Shown one piece after another: positions 16,978-25,782 of a stretch of 64,000 nucleotides of DNA. The position numbers were made by a program, and so were the translations under genes. The notes under the pieces are model-generated. The model was not told the origin of the DNA. It ran no database searches and saw only the letters and a list, made by a program, of their open reading frames with translations. Numbering within the stretch: position 1 is the stretch's first letter; every line of letters starts with the position of its first letter. The DNA lies in the NCBI RefSeq assembly GCF_018917865.1, contig NZ_JAHLPM010000002.1, positions 1-64,000 on the forward strand. The letters are read 5' to 3'. Origin of the DNA: Tissierella simiarum. Its GTDB lineage: Bacteria; Bacillota; Clostridia; Tissierellales; Tissierellaceae.

Positions 16978-18285
16978 TCACTCCTCTATTCCACACCAAT
17001 TAATTATAGTTAGAGCTATTATCTTAGTAGCTTCAATTAATTTGCTAATTTCTACATATTCATCAGCCTGATGGGCTATTCTAGGTTCTCCTGGTCCAAA
17101 ATTAACTGTTGGTATTCCTGATTCTATGAGCCATCCCATATCACTATGACAGCTTAATCCTTCTACAGTTATGTCATTATTTATACTCAATGCTGCTTTT
17201 TCCATTGTTTGAACAAATGGATTACCATAATCGGTTTCTCCACAATCTGCATCTACAATCCATTGAATTTCAGGTAAGTTCTCTTGAAGCCATGGATCTG
17301 TATTAGCTACCTTCATTACAAGGTCTTCAATTTCTTTCTTCACATTACTTCCTAAACCATTCTCATCTTTTTCTGAAGGTAAATATTGAGCATTGAATAC
17401 TATTTCTGCTTTACTAGCATAAGATGTAGGATATTCTCCTGCGTTAAACTGAGCTATATTAATCTGACATGGTATAGGTAATAGTGGGTGCTTTTTAGTA
17501 ATAGCCCACTCTTTATTTAAACGTTTAAAATGTTCTAAAAACAATGTGGCTTTATCTATAGCATCTACTGCACCACCAGTTCTCCAATCTTCCTGATCCA
17601 TTTCAATATGTCCTGCTCTGCCTAAAACCGTTAATTTTCCCCATAAAATACCTCTACATAAAGGAGCAATATTAAGTTTTGTTGGTTCAGTTACTATACA
17701 TCCATCAGCTCTATATCCTTTATCAACATAGGCTAATGTACCCATACCTCCAGCTTCTTCATCTGAAACACTACCTACGTATACATCACCTCTTAGCTTT
17801 ATTCCAGACTCTTTTATGGCCTTTACAGCCATTACCATAGCAGCAATTCCACCTTTCATGTCTACTGTTCCTCTACCATAAATTCGGCCATCTTTAATTT
17901 CTCCACCAAAAGGGTCTTCCTGCCATTCATCTCCAGCTTTTACTACATCAGCATGTCCAAATAGTAATATGGACTTTCCTCCTCCTGTACCTTTAAGTTC
18001 TCCATGTAAATTTGGACGATTTGTAAAATCCCTACCTTCATAGTATCCTGCTTTACCTTCATATTTAGCTAATTCTTTAGCATTAGGTTCCCATAATTCT
18101 ACGTTCATTCCCATTTCTTCTAAATAATTAGCTAAAAATTCTTGAAATTTCTCTTCATAAATAACGTCTTTATTGTCTTCAAAAAATGGATTTACACTTG
18201 GTATCTTTACCATTTCACTTAAAACTTTAGCAATGTCTAATTGATTACTATCAATCCACTCAACAACTTTTTCTTTATAATCCAT
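16978..18285 (-). CDS. M20 family amidohydrolase (ArgE/DapE/ACY1-like)
   Basis: Zinc-dependent amidohydrolase of 435 residues. The start chosen is the ATG at 18285 (MDYKEKVVEWIDSN), eight bases after AAGGAGG. Metal-site motifs visible are GHADVV, GTVDMKGG and DEEAGGMG, then EPT and a C-terminal HQADEYV with the last metal histidine. The lid domain is at about 215-335 (GRAGHIEMD). Members hydrolyse acyl-amide or peptide bonds of amino acids. Its position between the ATPase and permease genes of a ribose-type transporter, 13 bases after the ATPase stop, implies that the imported substrate carries an amide bond. That is inference. Confidence 0.85.
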   Translation of the reverse strand: MDYKEKVVEWIDSNQLDIAKVLSEMVKIPSVNPFFEDNKDVIYEEKFQEFLANYLEEMGMNVELWEPNAKELAKYEGKAGYYEGRDFTNRPNLHGELKGTGGGKSILLFGHADVVKAGDEWQEDPFGGEIKDGRIYGRGTVDMKGGIAAMVMAVKAIKESGIKLRGDVYVGSVSDEEAGGMGTLAYVDKGYRADGCIVTEPTKLNIAPLCRGILWGKLTVLGRAGHIEMDQEDWRTGGAVDAIDKATLFLEHFKRLNKEWAITKKHPLLPIPCQINIAQFNAGEYPTSYASKAEIVFNAQYLPSEKDENGLGSNVKKEIEDLVMKVANTDPWLQENLPEIQWIVDADCGETDYGNPFVQTMEKAALSINNDITVEGLSCHSDMGWLIESGIPTVNFGPGEPRIAHQADEYVEISKLIEATKIIALTIINWCGIEE

Positions 18286-18298
18286 GAACTTTCCCTCC

Positions 18299-19801
18299 TT
18301 AATCATTTAGACCAACAGATAATTTTAAAACAAGTTCTTCACTTAAATCTTCTCTATTAATGCAGCCAGTAATCTTACCTTGACGCATTGTTACCACTAC
18401 ATCACTTAACATAAGAACTTCTGGCAAATCTGAAGAGATTAATAAAACAGATACACCATTAGCTGCTAAATCCATAATATAATTATGTATTTCAGCTTTA
18501 GTTTTTACATCAATACCTCTTGTAGGTTCATCTAAAATTAATAGTTTCGGTTCTTCTAACAGCCAACGACAAAATAATACTTTTTGTTGAGATCCACCAC
18601 TTAAACTAGTAATTTTAGATTTCATATTATTTGTTTTTATGCTATATTTATCAATATTATTTTCAATAGTATTTTCTTCTTTATTTTTATCTATAACACT
18701 TAATTTGTTACAGAAAATATCTATAAAGGATGCACTCATATTATATTGAACAGAATGTAATCCAAATAATCCTTGCACGCCTCTATCTTCAGGTACATAA
18801 AAAATCTTCTTACTTACTGCTTCCTTAGGGCTTCTTATATCTATCTTTTGTCCTTCAAAATATATATCTCCATTATCTTTCTTTAAATCTCCAAATATGG
18901 TTCTTGCAACTTCAGACCTTCCAGACCCTACTAGACCATACATTCCTAATATCTGTCCACGTTTTATATTGAAAGATACATCTTCAAAATATTTTAAAGA
19001 TGATAAACCTTTTACATCTATTAATATTGGGGCTTCGCTTAGATCCCTATCTCTATAAGTATCCATATTCACTTCTCTGCCCGACATAGCAGTAATTATT
19101 CTATCTTCACTTGCCTCTTCTGGTTTAAGGTTTTCTGTTATTTGTCCATCTCTCAAAACCACTATATTATCGCTTATTTCAATAATCTCTTTTAATCTAT
19201 GGCTTATATATAAAATACTTACTCCTTTTTCTCTCAGGTCTTCTATTATGCTAAATAGAGTTTCTGTTTCTGCATGACTTAATATAGAAGTTGGCTCATC
19301 CAATATTAAAATCTTACACTTTTTAAATATACCTCTTGCAATTAATACTAGTTGTTGGGTTCCAATTGACAGCTCATTCATTCTTTTGGATATTATCTCT
19401 TCTGATAATTTAACTAGCTTCAATGCTTCTATAGCCTCTTTGTACATTTTATCCCAATCGATAGTCCCTGATTTATCTATCATTTCACTACCAATAAATA
19501 AATTTTCTAAAACTGACATATCTCCAAAAATATTAGGTTCTTGATAAACTATAGATATTCCTTTATTCATTGCTTCTAAGGGTGTATTAAATGTAACAGT
19601 TTCTCCTTTATAAAGTATAGAACCTTCATTTGGTTGAAGAGCACCTGCTATTATTTTCATTAAGGTGGATTTCCCAGCACCGTTTTCTCCAACTATTGCC
19701 AGTACTTCTCCGTCCTTTACCTTTAAATCTATATTTTTTAAAGCCTTAACTCCTCCAAAGGATTTGCTTATATTCTTTAATTCTAGTGTAATATTACTCA
19801 A
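18299..19801 (-). CDS. Ribose-type ABC transporter, fused ATP-binding protein
   Basis: 500 residues with two ABC domains, the RbsA/XylG/MglA architecture. The N-terminal domain has GENGAGKSTLMK (Walker A), LSIGTQQLV (variant signature) and LILDEPTSIL. The C-terminal domain has a degenerate Walker A (GLVGSGRSEV), LSGGSQQKV and LILDEPTRGID. Loss of the P-loop lysine in the second domain is usual for this family. The start is a TTG at 19801, ten bases after a GGAG site. It energises the two permeases downstream. A 245-base gap with a large hairpin separates it from the binding-protein gene. Confidence 0.92.
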   Translation of the reverse strand: MSNITLELKNISKSFGGVKALKNIDLKVKDGEVLAIVGENGAGKSTLMKIIAGALQPNEGSILYKGETVTFNTPLEAMNKGISIVYQEPNIFGDMSVLENLFIGSEMIDKSGTIDWDKMYKEAIEALKLVKLSEEIISKRMNELSIGTQQLVLIARGIFKKCKILILDEPTSILSHAETETLFSIIEDLREKGVSILYISHRLKEIIEISDNIVVLRDGQITENLKPEEASEDRIITAMSGREVNMDTYRDRDLSEAPILIDVKGLSSLKYFEDVSFNIKRGQILGMYGLVGSGRSEVARTIFGDLKKDNGDIYFEGQKIDIRSPKEAVSKKIFYVPEDRGVQGLFGLHSVQYNMSASFIDIFCNKLSVIDKNKEENTIENNIDKYSIKTNNMKSKITSLSGGSQQKVLFCRWLLEEPKLLILDEPTRGIDVKTKAEIHNYIMDLAANGVSVLLISSDLPEVLMLSDVVVTMRQGKITGCINREDLSEELVLKLSVGLND

Positions 19802-19913
19802 ATGTATTTCACTCCTAACAAGTAAGCAATATCTTCGATTTGAAACACTTTGCTAATGAAAAGAAAAAATCTAAATTCAAATCTTCTATTACTTTACAAG
19901 AATATTTTATATC

Positions 19914-19990
19914 TCAAAAAGGATTTTCCTATGCTGCATTAGATAAAATATTATTAAAACCTTATACAATATAAGAGAAATCCTTTTTGA
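19914..19990 (-). terminator. Intra-operon hairpin between binding-protein and ATPase genes
   Basis: Long inverted repeat TCAAAAAGGATTT (from 19914) / AAATCCTTTTTGA (to 19990), extended by ATAAGAGA/TCCTAT pairing. It can form a terminator-like stem with internal T-run or an mRNA-stabilising stem after the binding-protein gene, letting that gene be expressed above the downstream transport genes. Confidence 0.6.
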
Positions 19991-20046
19991 AATAATAACT
20001 TTATTTATAGCTTGTCCAGCACTTTGTTAGTTCTAGTGTAGAACTA

Positions 20047-21072
20047 TTAGAAATCATAATCATCTACATTATCTTTATTGATAACTAGTGGAGGTCCAAG
20101 AAGAAGAGTCTTTTCATCCTTTAAGTACTTAACTTTATAGTCTAATCCTGGAACTTCGTTTTCTGGTAAAAACTCTTTTCCTTCAACTAGTTGTTGTCCT
20201 GCCCATACAGTTAGGTATCCAAGATCAAATGCATTCCATAGTATAGATTCTTCCATAACACCTGATTCAATAAATGGCTTTACAGTTTGAGGGGAGCCAT
20301 ATCCAATTACAGCAACTTGTCCAGCTTTTCCAGCTTGTTGCACTGCTTGAGCTACTCCAGGTATTGTACTTGAAGCTACTGCGATTATTGCATTGATATC
20401 TGAATGTTTAGTCATTAACTCTTGAGCTTGTTTTAAAGCTGATTCACTACTTCCACCTTGTGTGTATCTAACATCTAGTATCTCCATGTTTGGATATTCA
20501 CTACTTATTCTTTCTTTCATATAGTCTATCCAAAGATTTAAGTTGGTTGCAGTAGATTCGCCTGAAACAACTCCTATTTTCCCTTGGTTACCTAACTGAA
20601 GAGCAAGTCTATCAATTAAGGTGTAGCCTAAATCTTTATCCATTGCCTGAGCAACGTAAATCTCTCTTTCACTTGTAGGGCTATCACTATCTGACGTATA
20701 AACTTTAATTCCTGCTTCTTTTGCTTTTTCAATTATTGGATTAATTGAAGAACTATCCAATACTGAAATAGAAATTGCATCTACTTTTTGTCTTATTAAA
20801 CTATCCATAATCTTTGATTGCTCTGGAGCACTTGCTGTTGTTGCTCCTGAGTAAATAAACTCAACACCTAAATCTGCTGCAGCTTTTTGTCCTCCTTCTT
20901 CCATTGCTGTAAAGTATGGGATTCCTATTAATTGAGGAATAAATGCAATTTTCTTCTTTGCATCATTTCCAGATGTTTCTTCAGCTTTATCTTTTGTACA
21001 TCCAGCTAATGAAGTAAGAATAAGTGAAACAGCTAGTACTAGTGTACATAGTTTTTTAAATTTTTTTGACAT
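20047..21072 (-). CDS. Ribose-type ABC transporter substrate-binding lipoprotein
   Basis: 341 residues. A type II signal peptide ends in the lipobox LTSLAGC, with lipid attachment at the cysteine near residue 26. The mature part is a periplasmic-binding-protein type I fold of the RbsB/LsrB class: KKIAFIPQLIGIPYFTAMEEGGQKAA, SVLDSSSINPIIEKAKEAGIKVYTSDSD, GKIGVVSGESTATNLNLWIDYM, AIIAVASSTIPGVAQAVQQAG. The ligand should be a small sugar or sugar-like compound. Overall appearance is nearer LsrB/RhaS than strict RbsB, so ribose itself is not certain. It is outer-face anchored and feeds the two permeases. Confidence 0.88.
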   Translation of the reverse strand: MSKKFKKLCTLVLAVSLILTSLAGCTKDKAEETSGNDAKKKIAFIPQLIGIPYFTAMEEGGQKAAADLGVEFIYSGATTASAPEQSKIMDSLIRQKVDAISISVLDSSSINPIIEKAKEAGIKVYTSDSDSPTSEREIYVAQAMDKDLGYTLIDRLALQLGNQGKIGVVSGESTATNLNLWIDYMKERISSEYPNMEILDVRYTQGGSSESALKQAQELMTKHSDINAIIAVASSTIPGVAQAVQQAGKAGQVAVIGYGSPQTVKPFIESGVMEESILWNAFDLGYLTVWAGQQLVEGKEFLPENEVPGLDYKVKYLKDEKTLLLGPPLVINKDNVDDYDF

Positions 21073-21117
21073 ACTAAAATCTCCTCCTTAAATTTAAATA
21101 GTATTAAAACTACTCTC

Positions 21118-21171
21118 TTTAGCTAGATTCAATTTAAATCTTTTATTAAAAAATATGTATGTCTAGCTAAA
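21118..21171 (-). repeat. Inverted repeat in the binding-protein leader
   Basis: TTTAGCTAGA (21118-21127) and TCTAGCTAAA (21162-21171) form a 10-base inverted repeat with a 34-base A/T-rich loop, upstream of the binding-protein gene and downstream of ribokinase. It could be an operator pair or an mRNA stem. Confidence 0.45.
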
Positions 21172-21202
21172 AAGTAATAGTAATACCCTTTCTTTGAACA
21201 AT

Positions 21203-22129
21203 TTACAACGGTTTATATATATTAATAAATTCTTCTACTTCTAATCTATTGGGTAAAGAATCTTGAGCTCCATTTTTGGTTACAGCTAAAGCAGACACAA
21301 AAGTTGCAAACTTAATAGATTCTTCGATACTCTTTCCTTCAACAAGACCTACAGCCAGTCCACCCACGAAAGAATCTCCTGCAGCTGTAGTATCTACTGC
21401 TTTAACCTTTTTACTTTCAAAATATTTTAAGCATCCATCCTTTACATATAGACTTCCTTTATTTCCCAAAGTTACTATTAGGTTTTCACAACCTCTTGAA
21501 TATACTTTCCTTGACAAATCTTCAATATTATCCATAATAAATTCAATTTTACCAGACATCATAGCTAATTCAGTTTCATTAGGAACAAGAATATAAGTTT
21601 TCTTAATCAATTCATCTTCTATTCCTTCTAAAGCTGGTGCTGGATTGAAAATTACCTTTACTCCTTTTTCATAACATAAATCTACTACATACTTAACTAC
21701 GTTATAAGGTATTTCTAATTGAAGTATACAAATTTTACTATTTTCGATAATTGATCTATGTCTTTCTATTTGATCTATAGTTATCTTATTATTAGCTCCA
21801 GGATACACTACTATATTATTGTCTCCTAATGGATCTACATTGATGAAGGCTGTCCCAGACATATCTTCATCAATTTCCATTCCACTAACATCAATGTTAT
21901 TATCCCTTAAATTTTTTAACAAAAGTTCTCCATTTTTATCCTTGCCAACTCTTCCGATCATAGATACTTTAGCTCCAAGACGAGCAGCTGCAACGGCTTG
22001 ATTGGCTCCTTTTCCGCCAGCATAATGGTGAATATCTGTAGCTAAAAGGGTTTCTCCCACAGCTGGTATATGAGGTACATTGACTACCATATCCATATTT
22101 AAACTTCCTACAACTACTATGTCAGACAT
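21203..22129 (-). CDS. rbsK: Ribokinase-like PfkB sugar kinase
   Basis: 308 residues of the PfkB family, closest to ribokinase. The substrate motif VGSLNMDMV near the N-terminus, the GGKGANQAVAAARLG signature (about 38-52) and the C-terminal catalytic signature DTTAAGDSFVGG (with the base aspartate in GD) are all present, as is the NPAP motif. It phosphorylates an imported pentose or similar sugar with ATP. The ATG at 22129 has GAGGAG eight bases upstream and lies five bases beyond the regulator stop, so the two are co-translated. Upstream position in the operon supports sugar-kinase function. Confidence 0.9.
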   Translation of the reverse strand: MSDIVVVGSLNMDMVVNVPHIPAVGETLLATDIHHYAGGKGANQAVAAARLGAKVSMIGRVGKDKNGELLLKNLRDNNIDVSGMEIDEDMSGTAFINVDPLGDNNIVVYPGANNKITIDQIERHRSIIENSKICILQLEIPYNVVKYVVDLCYEKGVKVIFNPAPALEGIEDELIKKTYILVPNETELAMMSGKIEFIMDNIEDLSRKVYSRGCENLIVTLGNKGSLYVKDGCLKYFESKKVKAVDTTAAGDSFVGGLAVGLVEGKSIEESIKFATFVSALAVTKNGAQDSLPNRLEVEEFINIYKPL

Positions 22130-22134
22130 TAGTA

Positions 22135-23139
22135 TCACTCCTCTATAGATTTAGTACTACCCCTAACAATTAACTGAGGTTTATATATTTGAACATTATC
22201 TTTAAGATTTTTATCTTCAATAATGTTAATTAACATTTTAGCTGCTGTAGTACCCATTTCATAATTGGGCTGAGCTACAGTAGTTAAACAAGGTTCTACT
22301 ATTTCAGATAGATTTAAATTATCAAAGCCTACTATAGATACATCGTCAGGAACTTTTAAGCCTTTACTTTTTAATCCTTTATAAACACCAAAAGCCATCA
22401 TATCATTAAAGGCAAAAATAGCTGAGTACTCCTTATCTTCAAATTTTTCTACAGCTTTTATTCCACTTTCAAGTTTATAATTCCCTTCATATACTAAGTC
22501 TTCACAAAAAGGTACCTCAAACTCTTTCAGAGCTTTTTTAAATCCATTCATTCTATCTATAGCATTTTTTGTATTTGGAGGACCTGTAACACAAGCAATT
22601 CTTCTATGACCTAGTTGGAGCAAATGCTTTGCTGCTTCATATCCTCCCTCTAGATTATCAAGAAAAACTCCATGAATAATATCTGCCTCCACATTTTCAT
22701 CTAGTAGTATAATGGGAGTATCTCCTATGATTTCTCTTACCTTATCTAAATGGATAAATGCACTAGTAGTGAATATAATTCCATCTATATATTTTTCTTT
22801 AAGTACTTTTATATACTTTTTTTCTTTATTAAAATCGTTATCTGTGTTACATAATATAAGGCTATAGCCTTTGTTATTAGCTACATCTTCTATAGCTCTA
22901 GCAGTCTGTGTATAAAAAGGGTTAGTTATATCTGGAACTATCAGCCCTATTGTTTTAGTTTTCTTAGTTACCAAACTTCTAGCTAGTGCATTAGGTTTAT
23001 ATCCCATTTCTTCAACTAGTCTTAATACCTTATTTCTAGTTTCTTCACTAAAAGAATCACCCTTATTGTTTAGTATCATAGACACAGTTGTAATGGATAC
23101 GTTCGCTTCTCTTGCTATATCTTTAATGGTAATGGTCAT
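22135..23139 (-). CDS. LacI-family transcriptional regulator (RbsR-like)
   Basis: 334 residues. The N-terminal LacI helix-turn-helix TIKDIAREANVSITTVSMILN and hinge helix NALARSLV are followed by a periplasmic-binding-protein-like effector domain (IGLIVPDITNPFYTQTARAIED through GFDNLNLSEIVEPCLTTVAQP). First gene of the ribose-type operon, followed at once by ribokinase. Palindromic AAAACG sites directly upstream point to autoregulation. The likely effector is the transported sugar or its phosphate. Confidence 0.9.
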   Translation of the reverse strand: MTITIKDIAREANVSITTVSMILNNKGDSFSEETRNKVLRLVEEMGYKPNALARSLVTKKTKTIGLIVPDITNPFYTQTARAIEDVANNKGYSLILCNTDNDFNKEKKYIKVLKEKYIDGIIFTTSAFIHLDKVREIIGDTPIILLDENVEADIIHGVFLDNLEGGYEAAKHLLQLGHRRIACVTGPPNTKNAIDRMNGFKKALKEFEVPFCEDLVYEGNYKLESGIKAVEKFEDKEYSAIFAFNDMMAFGVYKGLKSKGLKVPDDVSIVGFDNLNLSEIVEPCLTTVAQPNYEMGTTAAKMLINIIEDKNLKDNVQIYKPQLIVRGSTKSIEE

Positions 23140-23170
23140 TAATATTTTCCTTTCATAGATTTTATAACGT

Positions 23171-23198
23171 ATTAAAACGATTTATTAAAACGTTTTAA
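23171..23198 (-). promoter_or_regulatory. LacI-type operator
   Basis: Perfect palindrome TTAAAACGTTTTAA (23185-23198) with a neighbouring half copy ATTAAAACGATTTA (23171-23184), about 45 bases upstream of the LacI-family gene. The central CG palindrome is typical of LacI-family operators, including cre-like sites, so CcpA binding is an alternative. Confidence 0.65.
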
Positions 23199-23259
23199 CT
23201 ACTATTATTTGTAATGATATACTATAGTTTTTGAATTGTCAATAAACTAAATAAGAAAA

Positions 23260-23287
23260 TCCTTTAGTTCTTTTCTAAACTAAAGGA
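23260..23287 (-). terminator. Terminator of the liv operon
   Basis: Stem TCCTTTAGTT/AACTAAAGGA with an 8-base loop, followed on the minus strand by TTTTCTTATTT. It starts nine bases past the livF stop. Confidence 0.8.
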
Positions 23288-23295
23288 CTCTCTTA

Positions 23296-24006
23296 TTATT
23301 TAGCTTCTCCAAGATATGCTTCTTTTACTCTTTCATCTCTTAATAATTTTTGACCTTCTCCCTCTAAGACTAATCTTCCCGTTTCTAAAACATATCCATA
23401 GTCTGCAATTTCCAAAGCCTTTTTAGCGTTTTGTTCTACCAAAAGTATAGTATTACCTTGACTATGAATCTCTTTAATTATATCAAATATATCCTTTACT
23501 AATAAGGGAGCCAAGCCTAAAGAAGGTTCATCCATCATTAAAACCTTAGGCTTAATCATCAATGCTCTGCCTACGGCTAACATTTGTTGTTCTCCCCCAG
23601 ATAAAGTTCCAGCCTTCTGCCAGCTTCTCTCTTTAAGTCTTGGAAATAATTTATAAATCTCTTCAATATCTTTATTTATTCCTGCTTTATCATTTCTAGT
23701 ATAAGCACCAAGAATTAAGTTTTCTTCCACAGAAAGGTTTACAAAAACTTTTCTTCCTTCAGGTACTAAGACTATTCCCTTTTTAACAATATCCATAGTT
23801 TTATGATTTGTTAAGTCTTCATCATCATATTTTATTTTTCCTTCATCTATTTTAATGAGTCCCATAATAGCTCTTAAGGTAGAAGACTTACCAGCTCCAT
23901 TGGCACCTATTAAGGTTACTATCTTGTTTTCTTCAATGTTTATATCTATACCCCTTAGAGCTTTTATCCCTCCATAACTAACATGTAAATCGGTTATCGA
24001 AAGCAT
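23296..24006 (-). CDS. livF: Branched-chain amino acid ABC transporter ATPase LivF
   Basis: 236-residue ABC ATPase: Walker A GANGAGKSS, signature LSGGEQQML, Walker B VLMMDEPSLGLAP. The LSVEENLILGAY and EGRKVF segments are characteristic of LivF rather than LivG. It overlaps the last base of livG. It forms the ATPase heterodimer with LivG for uptake of branched-chain or other neutral amino acids. Last gene of the operon. Confidence 0.93.
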   Translation of the reverse strand: MLSITDLHVSYGGIKALRGIDINIEENKIVTLIGANGAGKSSTLRAIMGLIKIDEGKIKYDDEDLTNHKTMDIVKKGIVLVPEGRKVFVNLSVEENLILGAYTRNDKAGINKDIEEIYKLFPRLKERSWQKAGTLSGGEQQMLAVGRALMIKPKVLMMDEPSLGLAPLLVKDIFDIIKEIHSQGNTILLVEQNAKKALEIADYGYVLETGRLVLEGEGQKLLRDERVKEAYLGEAK

Positions 24007-24773
24007 TATTCCACCCCCAAGTAAGCTTCTATAACCCTCTCATCATTTTGAATCTCTTGAGGGCTGCCTTGTGATATTAAAGTTCCATGATCCAATACCA
24101 ATATTTTTTCGCAAATTCCCATTACTACTTCCATATGATGCTCGATTAGAAATATGGTTAAATCAAATTCCTCTTTTATTTCAGCAATAAACTCCATTAA
24201 CTCTTGGGTTTCTTGAGGATTCATTCCTGCTGCTGGTTCATCTAATAAGAGTAGTTTTGGTTCTGTAGCCAAAGCTCTAGCGATTTCCAACCTTCTTTGT
24301 TTACCATAGGGAAGCGAAAAAGCCTTTTCATTCTTTTCCTCATATAGTCCTACTTTTTCTAGTAAATAGAAGGCTTTTTCCATCATCTGTCTTTCCTCAT
24401 TATTATATTTGGGAAGTCTAATAATAGAGGAAAATACATTAGACTTTAACCTTAGATGGCTTCCTATAAATACATTTTCAACAACTGAGAGTTCCTTAAA
24501 TAAACGGATGTTTTGAAAAGTTCTGCATATTCCAAGCTTGGCTATTTGATCTGGTCTTAATTTTGATATCTTTTCTTCTTTTCCTTCTGGATCAAATATA
24601 ATTTCTCCTTCTGTAGGCTTATAAACACCTGTTACTACATTGAAAATCGTAGTTTTTCCTGCTCCATTTGGACCTATTAGTCCAACCACTTGACCATTTT
24701 CTATATAACAATTAAAACCATTTACTGCTACAACACCGCCAAATTTCATAGTTACATTATCTATTTTTAGCAT
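24006..24773 (-). CDS. livG: Branched-chain amino acid ABC transporter ATPase LivG
   Basis: 255 residues: Walker A GPNGAGKTT, CRTFQNIRLFKELSVVENV (LivG-specific), LPYGKQRRLEIARAL as the variant signature, LLLDEPAAGMNPQE for Walker B, and LIEHHMEVVM for the H-loop. The extra insert around EIIFDPEGKEEKI is typical of LivG. It overlaps livM by 17 bases upstream and touches livF downstream, showing tight translational coupling. Confidence 0.93.
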   Translation of the reverse strand: MLKIDNVTMKFGGVVAVNGFNCYIENGQVVGLIGPNGAGKTTIFNVVTGVYKPTEGEIIFDPEGKEEKISKLRPDQIAKLGICRTFQNIRLFKELSVVENVFIGSHLRLKSNVFSSIIRLPKYNNEERQMMEKAFYLLEKVGLYEEKNEKAFSLPYGKQRRLEIARALATEPKLLLLDEPAAGMNPQETQELMEFIAEIKEEFDLTIFLIEHHMEVVMGICEKILVLDHGTLISQGSPQEIQNDERVIEAYLGVE

Positions 24774-25779
24774 AATTTCGCCTCACATCCTTTAGGTTGC
24801 TTTTTAACAATCCATCCTTTTTAAATATTACTACCAGCATTAGGATTATTGAAAAAATAACCATCCTCATTCCTGGAATTCCCTGTATAGTCATAAATCC
24901 TAGATTAATAGATTCATCTAAAAACCTTAAAGCTTCCATAGCTATGGTTATAACAATGGCTGATATTACAGTACCTTTTATATTTCCCATTCCTCCCAAT
25001 ACTACTATTAAGAGAATATTAAAGGTTAGTGCAAATTTAAACATTGTTGGGTCAATAGTTCCTAGCAATGCCGCTAGTAACCCTCCTCCTACTCCAGCAA
25101 AAAAAGAACCTATGGTAAAGCTCATTACTTTATGCTTAAATAAATCTATTCCCATGGACCTAGCTGCAATTTCATCTTCTCGTATAGCCTTAAAAGCTTT
25201 TCCGTAGCTTCCCTCCATTAAAAGACCTATAAATATTATAGTAAATACGGCAGTTCCCCAGCTCCACCAAAGATTAGTGTTGCTTGGTATTCCTTTTAAT
25301 CCTAAAGCTCCATTAGTTATAGATTGAATATTTATAAATACTACTCTTATAATTTCTGAAAAACCTAAAGTAGCTATGGCTAAATAATCATCTGTAAGCT
25401 TTAGTACAGGAGCACCTATTAAAAAACCAACTAATGCTGAAATCAAGCCTGCCATAATCAAGGCAGGGAAAAAACTCCATTCCAAATTAGCTAAGAAAGG
25501 TACCATAGGTTTCATAAAAAAATTTAATTCTTTCATAGGAACAGACATAGTAAGGATTGCAACGGTATAAGCTCCTATAGCCATAAACCCTGCATGACCT
25601 AAAGAAAACAATCCTGTAAAGCCATTAATAAGGTTCATACTTAGACCTAAAATTATATATATTCCACATAAATTTAGTATTCTTATTTTATAAGTATCTA
25701 AAACATTTCCAAGTATAAAGAGTAAAATACCAGTAGCAATTATACCTATTAAACTTAATATTATTTTTTTATTTCTCAT
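24757..25779 (-). CDS. livM: Branched-chain amino acid ABC transporter permease LivM
   Basis: 340-residue membrane permease of the LivM family with about eight to ten spans. Family motifs include YIILGLSMNLINGFTGLFSLGHAGFMAIGAY, and GKAFKAIREDEIAARSMGID, the cytoplasmic coupling loop. It starts four bases after the livH stop and partners with LivH in the transmembrane channel. Confidence 0.93.
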   Translation of the reverse strand: MRNKKIILSLIGIIATGILLFILGNVLDTYKIRILNLCGIYIILGLSMNLINGFTGLFSLGHAGFMAIGAYTVAILTMSVPMKELNFFMKPMVPFLANLEWSFFPALIMAGLISALVGFLIGAPVLKLTDDYLAIATLGFSEIIRVVFINIQSITNGALGLKGIPSNTNLWWSWGTAVFTIIFIGLLMEGSYGKAFKAIREDEIAARSMGIDLFKHKVMSFTIGSFFAGVGGGLLAALLGTIDPTMFKFALTFNILLIVVLGGMGNIKGTVISAIVITIAMEALRFLDESINLGFMTIQGIPGMRMVIFSIILMLVVIFKKDGLLKSNLKDVRRNYAKNR

Positions 25780-25782
25780 AAG

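Noticed and set aside
19861-20046. A small gene between the ATPase and binding-protein genes
   Set aside because: No open frame with a ribosome site was seen. The stretch is filled by the long hairpin.
21118-21171. Possible CRISPR or transposon end
   Set aside because: Only one pair of 10-base inverted arms, no repeat array and no transposase gene nearby.
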